From the NCBI GenBank assembly GCA_947492235.1, contig CANLLZ010000001.1:1364001-1428000 (forward strand): a stretch of DNA of 64,000 bases. Reading direction: 5' to 3'. Origin of the DNA: an uncultured Altererythrobacter sp. Its GTDB lineage: Bacteria > Pseudomonadota > Alphaproteobacteria > Sphingomonadales > Sphingomonadaceae. This document shows, in pieces, positions 1 through 8,758 of this stretch. A program made the position numbers and the translations under genes. Position 1 is the stretch's first letter; each line of letters begins with the position of its first letter. The notes under the pieces were generated by a model, which did not search any database, was not told where the DNA came from, and saw nothing but the letters and a program-made list of their open reading frames with translations.

Positions 1-1
1 C

Positions 2-43
2 GAGACATTCGCCGCGCTCCGGGCTGCCAAGGACGCCTTTTAG
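2..43 (+). CDS. 3' end of an unidentified gene (partial)
   Basis: The window opens inside a reading frame that codes for 13 residues (ETFAALRAAKDAF) and ends in TAG at 41-43. The next gene starts eight bases later in the same direction, so this is probably the tail of the upstream member of an operon. The fragment is too short to identify, and no function is proposed. Confidence 0.5.
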   Translation, partial: ETFAALRAAKDAF

Positions 44-51
44 GTCTGCCC

Positions 52-1026
52 GTGCGCGCTCTTGTCGTATCGCAGCTGTCCGATGACCTTTCGGGCGTAG
101 AGCTCCGCGATTTACCGCAGCCGGTGCGCAAATCTGGCGAAGTGCTGGTCAGCGTAAAAGCGGCATCGCTCAATTTTCCCGACCTGCTGATGACGCGCGG
201 CGCATACCAGTTCAAACCGGAGCCGCCTTTCGTCTCCGGCATGGAACTTGCCGGCGGAGTGATAGAAGCGGACGCGGACGCCGTGTTCCAGGTCGGCGAC
301 CGGGTAACCGGCGGCGCGAAAACCGGCGGCTTTGCAGAAATCGCCAGCGTGCCTGCCACCAGCCTGCGGGCCATTCCTGAGGGCGTTTCTTACGCGCAAG
401 CCGCAGCCATGGGCGCCGCCTACTCCACCGCCTATACCGCGCTCGTCGAACTGGGGGGGCTAAAAGCCGGACAGACGGTGCTGGTCCACGGTGCCAGCGG
501 CGGTGTCGGGCTGGCGGCCTGCGATCTGGCGCAGGCACTGGGCGCGACGGTCATCGCCGCGACCCACCGGGAGGACAAGCTGGAACGGCTGGGCGTTGCC
601 TCACGCGCGGATCATGTCATCCTCAACACCGCACGGTTTCGCGAACAGGTCAGCGATCTGACCGATGGCCACCTGTGCGATCTCGTCTTCGATCCGGTCG
701 GCGGCGATGTGTTCGATGAAAGCACGCGCTGCGTGACGTTTGGCGGCAAGCTGCTTGTGGTCGGCTTCGTCGCGGGCCGGATCCCGGAAATCGCGGTCAA
801 TATCCCGCTGATCAAAGGCTTCTCGGTCGTCGGCGTGCGGGCCGGTGAGTACGCCCGCCGCTTCCCGGAACGTGGCGCGGCGATCCGCGATGCAGTCGAT
901 ACCCTGCTCACCGAAGGGCGCCTGATGCCGCATATCGACCGCACACTGCCACTGGACCAATGGCGCGAGGCTTTTGATGCGATGGAGGCCGGTGAGATTA
1001 TCGGGAAAATCGTGCTGGAGCCGTAA
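52..1026 (+). CDS. NADPH:quinone oxidoreductase, zinc-independent MDR family
   Basis: This 324-residue protein belongs to the medium-chain dehydrogenase/reductase superfamily (quinone oxidoreductase/QorA-like branch), which uses NADPH to reduce quinones or enones in the cytoplasm. The N-terminal half is a GroES-like fold and the second half a Rossmann fold with the dinucleotide motif VHGASGGVGLAA near residues 144-155. The length is normal and I see no structural-zinc cysteine cluster, as expected for this branch. The start is GTG with only a weak ribosome binding site. It follows the partial upstream frame by eight bases. The physiological substrate cannot be told from sequence. Confidence 0.85.
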   Translation: MRALVVSQLSDDLSGVELRDLPQPVRKSGEVLVSVKAASLNFPDLLMTRGAYQFKPEPPFVSGMELAGGVIEADADAVFQVGDRVTGGAKTGGFAEIASVPATSLRAIPEGVSYAQAAAMGAAYSTAYTALVELGGLKAGQTVLVHGASGGVGLAACDLAQALGATVIAATHREDKLERLGVASRADHVILNTARFREQVSDLTDGHLCDLVFDPVGGDVFDESTRCVTFGGKLLVVGFVAGRIPEIAVNIPLIKGFSVVGVRAGEYARRFPERGAAIRDAVDTLLTEGRLMPHIDRTLPLDQWREAFDAMEAGEIIGKIVLEP

Positions 1027-1040
1027 CTTGGCGCCCCACC

Positions 1041-1173
1041 CTTAACCCCGTTCGTGCTGAGCCTGTCGGAAGCGAAGCTGGCCACCGGCCAACCACTGCC
1101 TTTTTCATCTGGCGTGGGATAGAAAGTTAAGGTCAGCCCTTCGACAAGCTCAGGGCGAACGGAATTGGGGTTA
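1041..1173. repeat. Inverted pair of intergenic palindromic repeats (type A)
   Basis: Two copies of a roughly 26-base dispersed motif face each other. The left copy (about 1047-1076) reads CGTTCGTGCTGAGCCTGTCG and the right copy (1137-1162) reads CTTCGACAAGCTCAGGGCGA. They are enclosed by TTAACCCC and GGGGTTAA. A second inverted pair of the same family is at 15662-15736. Motifs of this form are common between genes in sphingomonads and other Proteobacteria and behave like REP elements. It lies between the convergent quinone oxidoreductase and ATP synthase genes. Confidence 0.75.
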
Positions 1174-1180
1174 ATCGCTC

Positions 1181-1214
1181 AAAATGAGAAGGGCGGCCCG
1201 TCTGGACCGCCCTT
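1181..1214 (-). terminator. Probable terminator of the atp F0 operon
   Basis: On the minus strand, 27 bases after the atpF stop, an eight-pair GC-rich stem (AAGGGCGG with CCGCCCTT, loop of ten bases) is followed by CTCATTTTGAG, a short T-rich tract. The position after the last gene of the operon fits intrinsic termination. The tract is not a perfect T run, so strength is uncertain. Confidence 0.55.
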
Positions 1215-1240
1215 TCAAGATGGTTCGGCATTTGCGCGAA

Positions 1241-1774
1241 TTACAGCGCAGCAATGACCTCGTCGGCCAGCTTGCTGTCAGCGTCCGCGTCATGCTTCTC
1301 GGCAATCAGCTTGCGGCTGGCGGCGGCGGCAGCCATTGCAGCGCGGCTGCGCACATCGTTCACCGCTTCACGCTCGGCTGCGGCAATCGTGTCCTGCGCC
1401 ATCCGCTTGCGGCGCTCGATCAGGGCTTTGCTGTCAGCCTCGGCCTTTTCGAGCAGCGCATCCGCTTCACGGCGCGCATTGTCCATCATGGCTTCGGCGT
1501 CCTTTTCGGCGCCCGCAATCTTGCGCGAATATTCATCGCGCAGCGCTTCGGCTTCGGCCCGCAAGGTCTTGGCCTCGTCGAGCTGTTCGCGGATCGCGGC
1601 GATGCGGGCATCCAGACCGCCGGTAATCATACCGGGGACCTTCTTCCAGATCATCACTGCGATCAGCACAGCCATGGAGATCGAAACGATCACATAGGGT
1701 TCCATGCCCCACAGGCTGGGCCCGAGCGCTTCGGGAACGTCCTGCGTGGTCAAGACTGCGGGTGCATTAGACAT
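1241..1774 (-). CDS. atpF: ATP synthase F0 subunit b
   Basis: Peripheral-stalk subunit b of F1F0-ATP synthase, 177 residues. One membrane helix lies near residues 25-45, followed by a long charged, Ala/Glu/Arg-rich coiled coil typical of the b dimer stalk that holds F1 to subunit a. Its start overlaps the end of the b' gene by eight bases, which suggests translational coupling. It is the last gene of the leftward order atpI-atpB-atpE-b'-b, the arrangement normal for alphaproteobacteria, where the F1 genes lie elsewhere. Assignment of b against b' rests on order and on the shorter N-terminal extension. Confidence 0.9.
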   Translation of the reverse strand: MSNAPAVLTTQDVPEALGPSLWGMEPYVIVSISMAVLIAVMIWKKVPGMITGGLDARIAAIREQLDEAKTLRAEAEALRDEYSRKIAGAEKDAEAMMDNARREADALLEKAEADSKALIERRKRMAQDTIAAAEREAVNDVRSRAAMAAAAASRKLIAEKHDADADSKLADEVIAAL

Positions 1775-2261
1775 GAGCCAGTGCCTCTTTGACGGCCTTG
1801 GTTGCGGTAGGCTTGGTCACCTTCACACCGGCGAGGCGCTTGGTGATGTCCTGCGCCGCTTCGGCAGCAACCGTCTCGATTTCCGCCATCGCAGTGTCGC
1901 GCGATGCGGCGATGCGGGTTTCCGCCTCGGCAAGTTTGGTATCGAGCCGCTTCTGGGCCGCCGCGATCTTCTTCTCCGACTTGGCAGCGGCATCGGCTTT
2001 CGCTTCCGCCACAAGAGCCTGTGCCTGTGCGCGGTTCTCGTGTTCGCGAGTGCGCCAGGCCTCTTCCTCTTCATCCGCCCGGTCTCGTGCCGCCTGTGCG
2101 GCAGCCAGATCGTCGGCGATCTGTTTGTCGCGGTCACCCACGGTCGCCATCACGCGCGGGACCATGCCCCGACCGATGACGAAGAAAACAAGACCGAAGA
2201 ACACCAGCAACCAGAAAATCTGGCTGGAGTATGTCTCGGCGAGCTGGGCTATCTGAGGCAT
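1767..2261 (-). CDS. atpG: ATP synthase F0 subunit b'
   Basis: Second peripheral-stalk subunit (b'), 164 residues, paralogous to the downstream b. It begins MPQIAQLAETYSSQIFWLLV, with one membrane helix at about residues 12-30 containing the FWLLVFFGLVFFVIGR segment, then an alanine- and lysine-rich coiled coil to the end. In alphaproteobacteria and photosynthetic bacteria the stalk is a b/b' heterodimer, and the two adjacent genes show that arrangement. The gene is variously called atpG, atpF2 or atpX; I use atpG with that caution. It follows atpE by about 100 bases. Confidence 0.88.
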   Translation of the reverse strand: MPQIAQLAETYSSQIFWLLVFFGLVFFVIGRGMVPRVMATVGDRDKQIADDLAAAQAARDRADEEEEAWRTREHENRAQAQALVAEAKADAAAKSEKKIAAAQKRLDTKLAEAETRIAASRDTAMAEIETVAAEAAQDITKRLAGVKVTKPTATKAVKEALAHV

Positions 2262-2363
2262 TGCACGGGTCCTGCGAAGAGGCGTCTTGCGAGAGAAAAC
2301 TCGAAATAATCAGCGTTGCAGGCCGAGGTCGCCCCCGGCCCGCAGCACCAAAACGTCAACCAA

Positions 2364-2591
2364 TCAGGCGACGAAGATCAGGATCATGGCGACAACGAAT
2401 GCCAGCAGACCGAGAAGCTCGGCAGCGGCGAAGCCGATGAACAGGCGGCCCTGCTGGCCGTCAGCGGCACCCGGATTGCGCAGTGCGCTTTCGAGGAACG
2501 AGCCGAACACGTTACCCACACCGATGGCGGCCATGCCGGCACCGATTGCTGCGAGACCGGCACCAACGAGCTTTGCTGCTTCTGCGTCCAT
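2364..2591 (-). CDS. atpE: ATP synthase F0 subunit c
   Basis: Rotor-ring subunit c, 75 residues, a hairpin of two membrane helices. The first helix carries the glycine-rich helix-packing pattern (GAGLAAIGAGMAAIGVG). The polar loop contains RNPG. The proton-binding carboxylate is Glu58 in FAAAELLGLL of helix two, as usual in alphaproteobacteria. I see no extra glutamate or glutamine pair of the kind that marks sodium-binding rings, so a proton-driven enzyme is expected. It sits 39 bases after atpB and is followed by b'. Confidence 0.95.
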   Translation of the reverse strand: MDAEAAKLVGAGLAAIGAGMAAIGVGNVFGSFLESALRNPGAADGQQGRLFIGFAAAELLGLLAFVVAMILIFVA

Positions 2592-2630
2592 TAGAAAATT
2601 CCTTTAAATTCTGTGTGTTGTGAAAATAAC

Positions 2631-3419
2631 TTAGTGAAGGTTCTCTGCGTCGTTGATGTAGAGCGACGTCAGAAGAGCGAAAACATAGGCCTGGATACCG
2701 GCAACCAGAATTTCCAGCGCGCTGATGCCGATCATCAGGACGAAGCTGGGTACACCGACCAGAAGACCAAATCCGATGCCTGCATTGGTCCCGTCGATCA
2801 CGAAGCTCGACAGAACTTTCAGCAGCACGTGCCCGGCCATCATCGCAACGAACAGTCGCAGCGCGAGGCTGAACGGGCGCACGAGGAAGGAAATCAACTC
2901 GATCGGGAAAATGATCGGGATCATCGGCAGCGGCGTGCCGTGGGGCACGAACAGGCTGAAGAAGTGAAAGCCGTGCTTCCAGAAGCCCACGATCAGGACG
3001 ATCGCGAAGCTGATGACAGCCAGAACGCCAGTGACGGTGAAGTGGCTGGTGAAAGTGAACGGGTGGATGCCGACAATGCCCAGCGGCAAGAGGCCGAGCA
3101 GGTTGGCGAACAGGATGAACATGAACAGCGAGAAGACGTAGGGGACGTATTTCTTCCCCTCCTTCCCGATGTTTGCTTCCAGCATATCATCGATGAAGCC
3201 GGTCGCGCTTTCCACCATGACCTGCCAGCGGCCGGGCACGAGCTCGCGCTTCATGCCGCCCCAGACAAATACGAACAGGACGATTGTGGTGATCATCATC
3301 CACATCGAGCTGTTGGTAAAAGCGATGTTGAAACCGGCAATTTCCCAGTTCTCCGAACCCAGAATGGGCTCGATATGGAACTGGTGCATCGGGTCGACTT
3401 TGCCCTCTTCGGCGGCCAC
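2631..3419 (-). CDS. atpB: ATP synthase F0 subunit a
   Basis: Stator subunit a, 262 residues, which forms the two proton half-channels against the c ring. Several hydrophobic membrane segments are visible. The essential arginine lies in the segment FLVRPFSLALRLFVAMMAGH in helix four, and the C-terminal helix IQAYVFALLTSLYI is also typical. Length agrees with the family. It is the second gene of the F0 operon, 61 bases after atpI. The N-terminal start MAAEEGKVDPMHQF is the usual one for this group. Confidence 0.95.
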   Translation of the reverse strand: MAAEEGKVDPMHQFHIEPILGSENWEIAGFNIAFTNSSMWMMITTIVLFVFVWGGMKRELVPGRWQVMVESATGFIDDMLEANIGKEGKKYVPYVFSLFMFILFANLLGLLPLGIVGIHPFTFTSHFTVTGVLAVISFAIVLIVGFWKHGFHFFSLFVPHGTPLPMIPIIFPIELISFLVRPFSLALRLFVAMMAGHVLLKVLSSFVIDGTNAGIGFGLLVGVPSFVLMIGISALEILVAGIQAYVFALLTSLYINDAENLH

Positions 3420-3480
3420 GATAATTCCCTGTGCGTTTGCGCCAAAACGGCGCGTTCGGTTTCCGGCGAGCCTGAACCTG

Positions 3481-3816
3481 TTACCCGTCTTCCGGCGGGG
3501 TCTGGCTCTGCGTGCTCGCCATCTTGAAAATGTTTCTGAAGGCCACGACTATTCCGAGGAACAGCCCGATCAACAGACCCCAGGGCGAGGTATCGAACAG
3601 CGAGTCAACCGCAAAGCCGATAACCAAACCGCCGAGAATCCCGCCAAGCAAATCCGCCAGCACACGGTTGCCACTGCGGTAATTCGCATCGGCACCGCTT
3701 GCCTTGGGACGGTTGCGTTCTTCTTCACGCTCGCGTGCGGTCTTCAACCGCTCTTCGAGCGCGTCAATTCGCGCATCCTCGGCAATGGGTTCCCGTGCGG
3801 ACTTGTCATCGCTCAT
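3481..3816 (-). CDS. atpI: AtpI/AtpZ-like ATP synthase assembly protein
   Basis: Small membrane protein of about 111 residues, first gene of the F0 operon. A charged N-terminal stretch (residues 10-40, Glu/Arg rich) precedes two membrane helices at about residues 50-70 and 78-96, the layout of the AtpI/AtpZ family. Members assist c-ring assembly or magnesium supply; that role is inferred from family and position. I place the start at the ATG of MSDDKSAREP because AGGAG lies six bases ahead of it; an in-frame ATG ten codons upstream lacks such a site. Confidence 0.82.
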   Translation of the reverse strand: MSDDKSAREPIAEDARIDALEERLKTAREREEERNRPKASGADANYRSGNRVLADLLGGILGGLVIGFAVDSLFDTSPWGLLIGLFLGIVVAFRNIFKMASTQSQTPPEDG

Positions 3817-3958
3817 GCCATGCTCCTGTGTGGGAATGCGCGGCACGGGCGAAACCTGCCCGCCGAGGGCGCGCTCCCCTTAGGTGGGGGGCTGGGCCAA
3901 GTCAACCGATGGCGACGGTTCTGGTGGTGGTTTTTCGGACGCGCTCAGGGTGCTGAAA

Positions 3959-4354
3959 TTACGGGCAGCGGGGATCGCGCTGCGGCGCACCGGACCCGCG
4001 GGTTTCCCAGTTTCCGCTGGGGGTCTGATATTTCTCGCCGGGAACAGTGCGATTGATCAGCACACAGCCCTGCGTGAAGGCGTATTCCTCGATCGTCGCG
4101 TTCTGGCCCTGCGCGCGCTGCGTGTAATTTGCCCGGCGTTTGATGTTGAGGTCGGCGACAAGCTTGCGAATCGACGCATCCTGATTGCCCACAACGCCCA
4201 GATAGCCGTCCATCTTTTCGCCAATGGATCCATTGGCCCGGGCAGCGGCATAGGCAGGGTCGCGCTGCGCCATCGCCGAAGTCGGAATGGCGAGCGACAG
4301 CGCGGCGAGCCCCAGAAGGCCTGCTTTTGCGATGTGTTTTGCCTGCATAGACAT
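3959..4354 (-). CDS. ydbL: YdbL family (DUF1318) periplasmic protein
   Basis: Secreted protein of about 131 residues with a cleavable signal peptide (MSMQAKHIAKAG to about SAMAQ). The mature part has RDPAYAAARANGSIGEKMDGYLG and a C-terminal domain with two cysteines (QGCVLINRT and the final RDPRCP). This is the DUF1318/YdbL family, found beside ydbH and ynbE in E. coli, where the three act in phospholipid transport between the membranes and YdbL is thought to help YdbH-YnbE assembly. I chose the start with AAGGAA six bases upstream. Two upstream ATGs (4360, and 4378, which overlaps the ynbE stop as TGATG) are alternatives. Confidence 0.8.
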   Translation of the reverse strand: MSMQAKHIAKAGLLGLAALSLAIPTSAMAQRDPAYAAARANGSIGEKMDGYLGVVGNQDASIRKLVADLNIKRRANYTQRAQGQNATIEEYAFTQGCVLINRTVPGEKYQTPSGNWETRGSGAPQRDPRCP

Positions 4355-4377
4355 TGGCATTTCCTTGTTCGCCCGCA

Positions 4378-4569
4378 TCAGAAGATATCGGGGTTTTCGT
4401 CAATATTGTCACGGACATCCGCCGCGAGCTGATAAATCACTTCCTGCCGGATGTTGATGTTGAGTTCGATCACGATCGCATCGTCCGGCGCATTCACCTG
4501 AATGCAGCCGCCCAAAGCAAGCGGGACCGCCATCACAGCACCCCATCTGGCCGCCCTGCCCTGTAGCAT
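4378..4569 (-). CDS. ynbE: YnbE-like outer membrane lipoprotein
   Basis: Short lipoprotein of 63 residues. The signal peptide ends in the lipobox LGGC, and the mature part of some 40 residues includes IQVNAPDDAIVIELNINIRQ, the conserved YnbE segment. In E. coli YnbE is the outer membrane partner that extends the beta-sheet groove of YdbH. The gene lies between ydbH and ydbL in the same order as in E. coli. The chosen start gives a normal signal length. An ATG at 4638 that overlaps the ydbH stop (ATGA) would add 23 residues and may instead couple translation. Confidence 0.8.
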   Translation of the reverse strand: MLQGRAARWGAVMAVPLALGGCIQVNAPDDAIVIELNINIRQEVIYQLAADVRDNIDENPDIF

Positions 4570-4634
4570 ATGCTCGGTCCCCCGTCTGCGGGCCTTTCTC
4601 GCAAAGCGCAGGCAAGTCGTCAATTTGATTGGGT

Positions 4635-7600
4635 TCATTGCATATTCTCGCTTTCGGAGGACTGAACGGACGGGTCCGGTGGGCTGGCGTCTTGCGTTGC
4701 GGGGAAATCGGGATCGACCGCTTCGGGCGCGTCCTCTCCGCTGATCGAGGGACGGAGCCGGGTGCCATCTTCGGATACCAGCCCCAATTCGCGCGGGTCG
4801 CGGACGAACGCCGGATCATAAATCGAGCGGACATTGGTCAGCAGCTGATAAAACGGCGCGCGGATATTCACATTGAACCGCAGCGGCAGATTGGCCAGTC
4901 GCCGGGTGATGAAATTGCGCTTTGCGCCCTCCCCCTGGCTGACCCCGTCGAACCGGACCTTGGTCAGGATATCACCGGTCAGCGGGCCATCTATGCCGAC
5001 CTCCATCCGCTCGTACTGGAGCGAGCGCAGCGCATCGAAGGCGAAATTGGCAATCGGCGAAAGGTCTTCATAGGTCAGCTCGCCAACATAAGAGAGGCTG
5101 CCCCCCGGCTCGCGCGAGGACAGCAGACCCTGATCGATGCGGCCGTTGCCCATGCGGTCGAAAACGATCTTCATCTGTCCGTCGAACACGCCATCAGCCG
5201 AGAAATTGGCCAGTTCCAGCCGTTCGAGCAGCTGCGATGCCTCCAGACCGGTGATCCTGAAGGTATATTCCCTCACCTCGCTAAGCCCGATGGTGATCCG
5301 CGATGGGGCCATCTCCAGCGTGCCGCCGAGGAAGGGCCAGCTGCCGCCCTGAACCGCCAGCAGCTCTCCATTGGTCAGCGAGAACTGAACCGTGCCATCG
5401 AACACCTCGATCCCCGGATTGATCGCCCCGATGGACAAGCGCTGGTCCGGAGCGGTCGTCAGGCCCAGCAGATCATCGAAGACGATGGTCCCACGTGCGC
5501 TCTCCACGGGGCCGAAGATCGCCGCCAGGTCGAGGCCTTCGGAAGAGAATCGGCCCGTGCTGGTGACCGTATCCGAATTCCAGTCGATCCTGCCCGACCC
5601 TGTCACCGGCCCGCGCACATTCGCCACAACGCCCAGCGCGAGATAGGTCAAATCCGTCGGTTGAAGGGCGTCGCCAAAGCGTATGCCCGGCACGTCGAGA
5701 TCGGCGAAGCCAGCGCTCGTCGTCAGATCGTGTCGCAGCTCCAGCGCCGTAATCACCGCATCATTGGCGGGCGTGCGCAGCATGGCGTTCGCGGTGATAA
5801 CATTGTCGGCAAGGGTCAGGCTGGCATCGCGCGCGATGAGCGGCTCGAACCGGTCGACCTCCTCGCGGTCCTCCAGCACGAATGCCCCCTGGTCTATAGC
5901 GATAATGCCATCGCGGTAAGCCCAGTCTCCGCTGGCCTGCAGAATATCGAGCGGCACAGTGGCAAGCCGCACATCGGCCTCGGCGAAACTGCCTGCCAAT
6001 TCATCGCCCAGCCGCCCGGTCAATTCGGATACGGCAAAGCGCACCCCCGTCTCCGGCGGTCCAAGCTCGACATCCAGCGCGCGCGCCTTCAGCGTACCCG
6101 GCCATGCAAAGCCGACCGGCCCGCTACCCAGTTTCAGCCGCGTGCCGCCCAGTGTGCCGGAGGCCGCCAGCGAAGGCACACCCGCCGCGATGCGAAAGCC
6201 CCTTGCCCCGGCTCCCGCTCCGGCTTGCAAGATTGGTTTGCCGCTGGCCGGGCACATGGTCAGGTCCTGCCGCCCCAGCTCCAGATTGGCATAGACCAGC
6301 TTGTCAAAACGAGCTCTCGTGCAGCCATTCCATAGCGCCAGCCCCGCACCGGACGTCCAGCTGCCGCTGACCGGCATTTCCAGCCCCTGCACCGTCCCGC
6401 CGGGCAATTTTCCGCTCGCCCTCGCCAGCCCTTCGAATGCCAACGCTCCGCCGGGCGATTGGCGTACGGTCATCCGCGGAATTGCGATTCTGTCGGTGCC
6501 GACCCCATATTCTGCCATCCCCAGATTGAGAGCGAGCTGGCCATTGGCGGCCCGCTCCATCCGTCCCTCGATGCGCGGCAAATCCGGACCGCCTGTGGCG
6601 ATATTGCCTGACAGCCGGGGGATCGGCGTGCCCAGCACCGCACTGCCCCGCGAAAGCGAAGCGAGCACCGCGCCGCCGCGATTGGCCAGAACCGCGCGCG
6701 GGATGGTGACTGTCGCTCCGTCAGGGCCTGTGCGGTAGCGAATGCTTGCCCGCAGCTGCGAACCGGGAACCTGCTGCTCCAGCGCTCGAGCCAACCGGGC
6801 GATGATCGGCGCCGCCAGCGTGTCGGCGGCGCTCGCCTGCGCATCGTCCAGTGCCGCGGTGAAGCCGCGGGCTATCTGGATATTCTCGGTAGTGCCTTCG
6901 GCGGAGACATCCCACGAGGCGAAGCCTTCGGCGGACCGGAAGCTGCCCCCCATGACCACGCGCGACGCGCCGACCGCACCGCTTTTGAGTGCCCGGGCCG
7001 TGATGTCATAGCTGCCGACGAGACGGTCTTCTCCATATTCCAGCCTGCCGGACACATTGGCCGGCCCTGCGCCGGTCCCAGCCGCCGAAAGGCTGGCGAT
7101 CCGCCCTTCATAGGTCGCTGCGATGCCGGAAAAGTCCTCGTCCGCCGTCACCACCACAGGCAATGCGGCACCGGCCAGTGCGACACTGCCATTGCCATTG
7201 CCACCGCCGCAGGTGCCTTCTGCCAGCCGCAGCGGCCCACTGATCCTCGGTTTGCCGCCGGCAATCGTGAACTTGCCGTAGAGCGTTGCCTTTTCGGCTA
7301 TGCAATCGCCCAATGCCAGACGGGGCGCGTTGGCTGCCATCATGCCCAGAAATCCGTCGGCCAGCACGCCCTCTCCGTCGGCCTTCAATCCGATGGGTCC
7401 GTAAGGCGTATCGATCCGCGCGCGGCCATCGATTATGGCGATATCGCGCTCCGGCAATCCGCCCTCGTCTTCGCTAGTCCCGAAAAGCAATTCATCGAGT
7501 GAGCCAAAGCTGACGCCTTCCGCCCCCGCCTCTCCCCACAAGCGCGGGCGCACCACGCGGATTTGCCCCAGCTCCGGCCCCGTAAGACGGTAGACCAGAT

Positions 7601-7913
7601 TGACCTCGATCCGATCGACCGTCAGGTCGGGTCTTTCAGGATCGCCAACGACGATATTGGTCAGGATCTGCTGCTCGCCCGAAATATCCTCTACCTTATA
7701 GGTGATGGGAAGGTCGTAAGCCTCCAGTTCCTCGTCGATAAAGCCTTTCGCGTAATCGGTGCGATTGGCCCACAGCACGAGCAGCACCGCGACCAATGCG
7801 AGAAAAAGCACCAGCAATACACGCGCCACCCAGTTGCGACGGCGGCGCAGACTGCTGGCCGTGGGAACGGCTTCCTCGGCAACATCCGGTCCAATTTCTT
7901 CAGCCTCAGCCAT
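4635..7913 (-). CDS. ydbH: YdbH, AsmA/TamB-type intermembrane lipid transport protein
   Basis: Very large protein of 1,092 residues. After an acidic N-terminus and an RRRR cluster there is one membrane anchor at about residues 28-48. The rest is an extended beta-rich periplasmic domain of the AsmA-like superfamily (DUF748/YdbH type), with the family's C-terminal part about residues 850-1040. Together with TamB and YhdP, YdbH carries phospholipids from inner to outer membrane in E. coli; the same role is inferred here. The start is the ATG of MAEAEEIGP, three bases after GGAGG. It heads the operon with ynbE and ydbL. Confidence 0.85.
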   Translation of the reverse strand: MAEAEEIGPDVAEEAVPTASSLRRRRNWVARVLLVLFLALVAVLLVLWANRTDYAKGFIDEELEAYDLPITYKVEDISGEQQILTNIVVGDPERPDLTVDRIEVNLVYRLTGPELGQIRVVRPRLWGEAGAEGVSFGSLDELLFGTSEDEGGLPERDIAIIDGRARIDTPYGPIGLKADGEGVLADGFLGMMAANAPRLALGDCIAEKATLYGKFTIAGGKPRISGPLRLAEGTCGGGNGNGSVALAGAALPVVVTADEDFSGIAATYEGRIASLSAAGTGAGPANVSGRLEYGEDRLVGSYDITARALKSGAVGASRVVMGGSFRSAEGFASWDVSAEGTTENIQIARGFTAALDDAQASAADTLAAPIIARLARALEQQVPGSQLRASIRYRTGPDGATVTIPRAVLANRGGAVLASLSRGSAVLGTPIPRLSGNIATGGPDLPRIEGRMERAANGQLALNLGMAEYGVGTDRIAIPRMTVRQSPGGALAFEGLARASGKLPGGTVQGLEMPVSGSWTSGAGLALWNGCTRARFDKLVYANLELGRQDLTMCPASGKPILQAGAGAGARGFRIAAGVPSLAASGTLGGTRLKLGSGPVGFAWPGTLKARALDVELGPPETGVRFAVSELTGRLGDELAGSFAEADVRLATVPLDILQASGDWAYRDGIIAIDQGAFVLEDREEVDRFEPLIARDASLTLADNVITANAMLRTPANDAVITALELRHDLTTSAGFADLDVPGIRFGDALQPTDLTYLALGVVANVRGPVTGSGRIDWNSDTVTSTGRFSSEGLDLAAIFGPVESARGTIVFDDLLGLTTAPDQRLSIGAINPGIEVFDGTVQFSLTNGELLAVQGGSWPFLGGTLEMAPSRITIGLSEVREYTFRITGLEASQLLERLELANFSADGVFDGQMKIVFDRMGNGRIDQGLLSSREPGGSLSYVGELTYEDLSPIANFAFDALRSLQYERMEVGIDGPLTGDILTKVRFDGVSQGEGAKRNFITRRLANLPLRFNVNIRAPFYQLLTNVRSIYDPAFVRDPRELGLVSEDGTRLRPSISGEDAPEAVDPDFPATQDASPPDPSVQSSESENMQ

Positions 7914-8004
7914 CAGCCTCCACTTGCGCGCAGCGCATGGCAAAGGCAATGCTGCCAATCGATCGCGCCACCTCGCTTTAGCGGGGCCCATAGCGGGGAA
8001 AGCA

Positions 8005-8724
8005 TTGCCGCAAGCTGACGAGACTTCACGAGGGTTGGCCAAGAAGCGCCCTGCCCATGGCGGCACGGGCCATCGCCAGCGGCTGCGCGAACGGCTGCTG
8101 ACCGGCGGGGCCGAAGCGCTGGCCGATTACGAAGTGCTGGAATATCTGCTGTTCGGCGCTTTCCGGCAGGGCGATACCAAGGCTCTGGCCAAACGCTTAC
8201 TCGACCGGTTCGGATCGCTGGGCGCGGTGCTGGATGCGGACCCCGGAGCTTTGGCCGGGGTGAAGGGTATGGGCGAGACCAGCGCCGCGACGCTGAAAGC
8301 CACGGCATTAGCGGCCCGCCGGATGGCCCGGAGCAAGGTGCAGAAACAGCCTGTTCTGGGCAGCTGGCAGGCGCTGCTCGACTACCTGTCCATTGATATG
8401 GCGAACCTGACCGTGGAGCGCGTGCGCGTGCTCTATCTCGATACCCGCAACCGTCTGATCCGCGATCATCATGTGGGCGACGGCTCGATCGACGAAGCTG
8501 CGATCCATCCGCGCGAAGTGATCCGGCAAGGCCTCGACCTTGGCTCAACTGCGCTGATCCTCGTGCACAATCACCCCAGCGGCAACCCGGAGCCCAGCCG
8601 CGCCGATATCCAGATCACCCAGCGCATTGCCGAGGCGGGCCGCCTGCTCGGCATCACCGTCCACGACCACGTCATCGTCGGGCGGGAGGGCCACACCAGC
8701 CTGCGTGCGAAGGGTCTGATCTAA
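8005..8724 (+). CDS. radC: RadC family JAB-domain protein
   Basis: RadC/YeeS family protein, about 239 residues. A helix-hairpin-helix region (residues about 35-105, with GVKGMGETSAATLKA) is followed by the JAB1/MPN metallo-domain with the signature HNHPSGNPEPSRAD. The domain looks like a zinc-dependent hydrolase. The old link to recombinational repair is not supported experimentally, so the role is unknown. No ATG fits the conserved N-terminus (HGGTGHRQRLRERLL). I use a TTG at 8005, which has GGGGA before it; a TTG at 8035 is the other choice. It is transcribed divergently from ydbH. Confidence 0.82.
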   Translation: MPQADETSRGLAKKRPAHGGTGHRQRLRERLLTGGAEALADYEVLEYLLFGAFRQGDTKALAKRLLDRFGSLGAVLDADPGALAGVKGMGETSAATLKATALAARRMARSKVQKQPVLGSWQALLDYLSIDMANLTVERVRVLYLDTRNRLIRDHHVGDGSIDEAAIHPREVIRQGLDLGSTALILVHNHPSGNPEPSRADIQITQRIAEAGRLLGITVHDHVIVGREGHTSLRAKGLI

Positions 8725-8758
8725 GGGTCGCCTTGTCTGCAAAGAGCGCGCTGAGGCT

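Noticed and set aside
4629-6335. Long open frame on the plus strand opposite ydbH
   Set aside because: It is antisense to a gene with clear family features, and its product is a Gln/Arg/His-rich shadow typical of GC-rich DNA.
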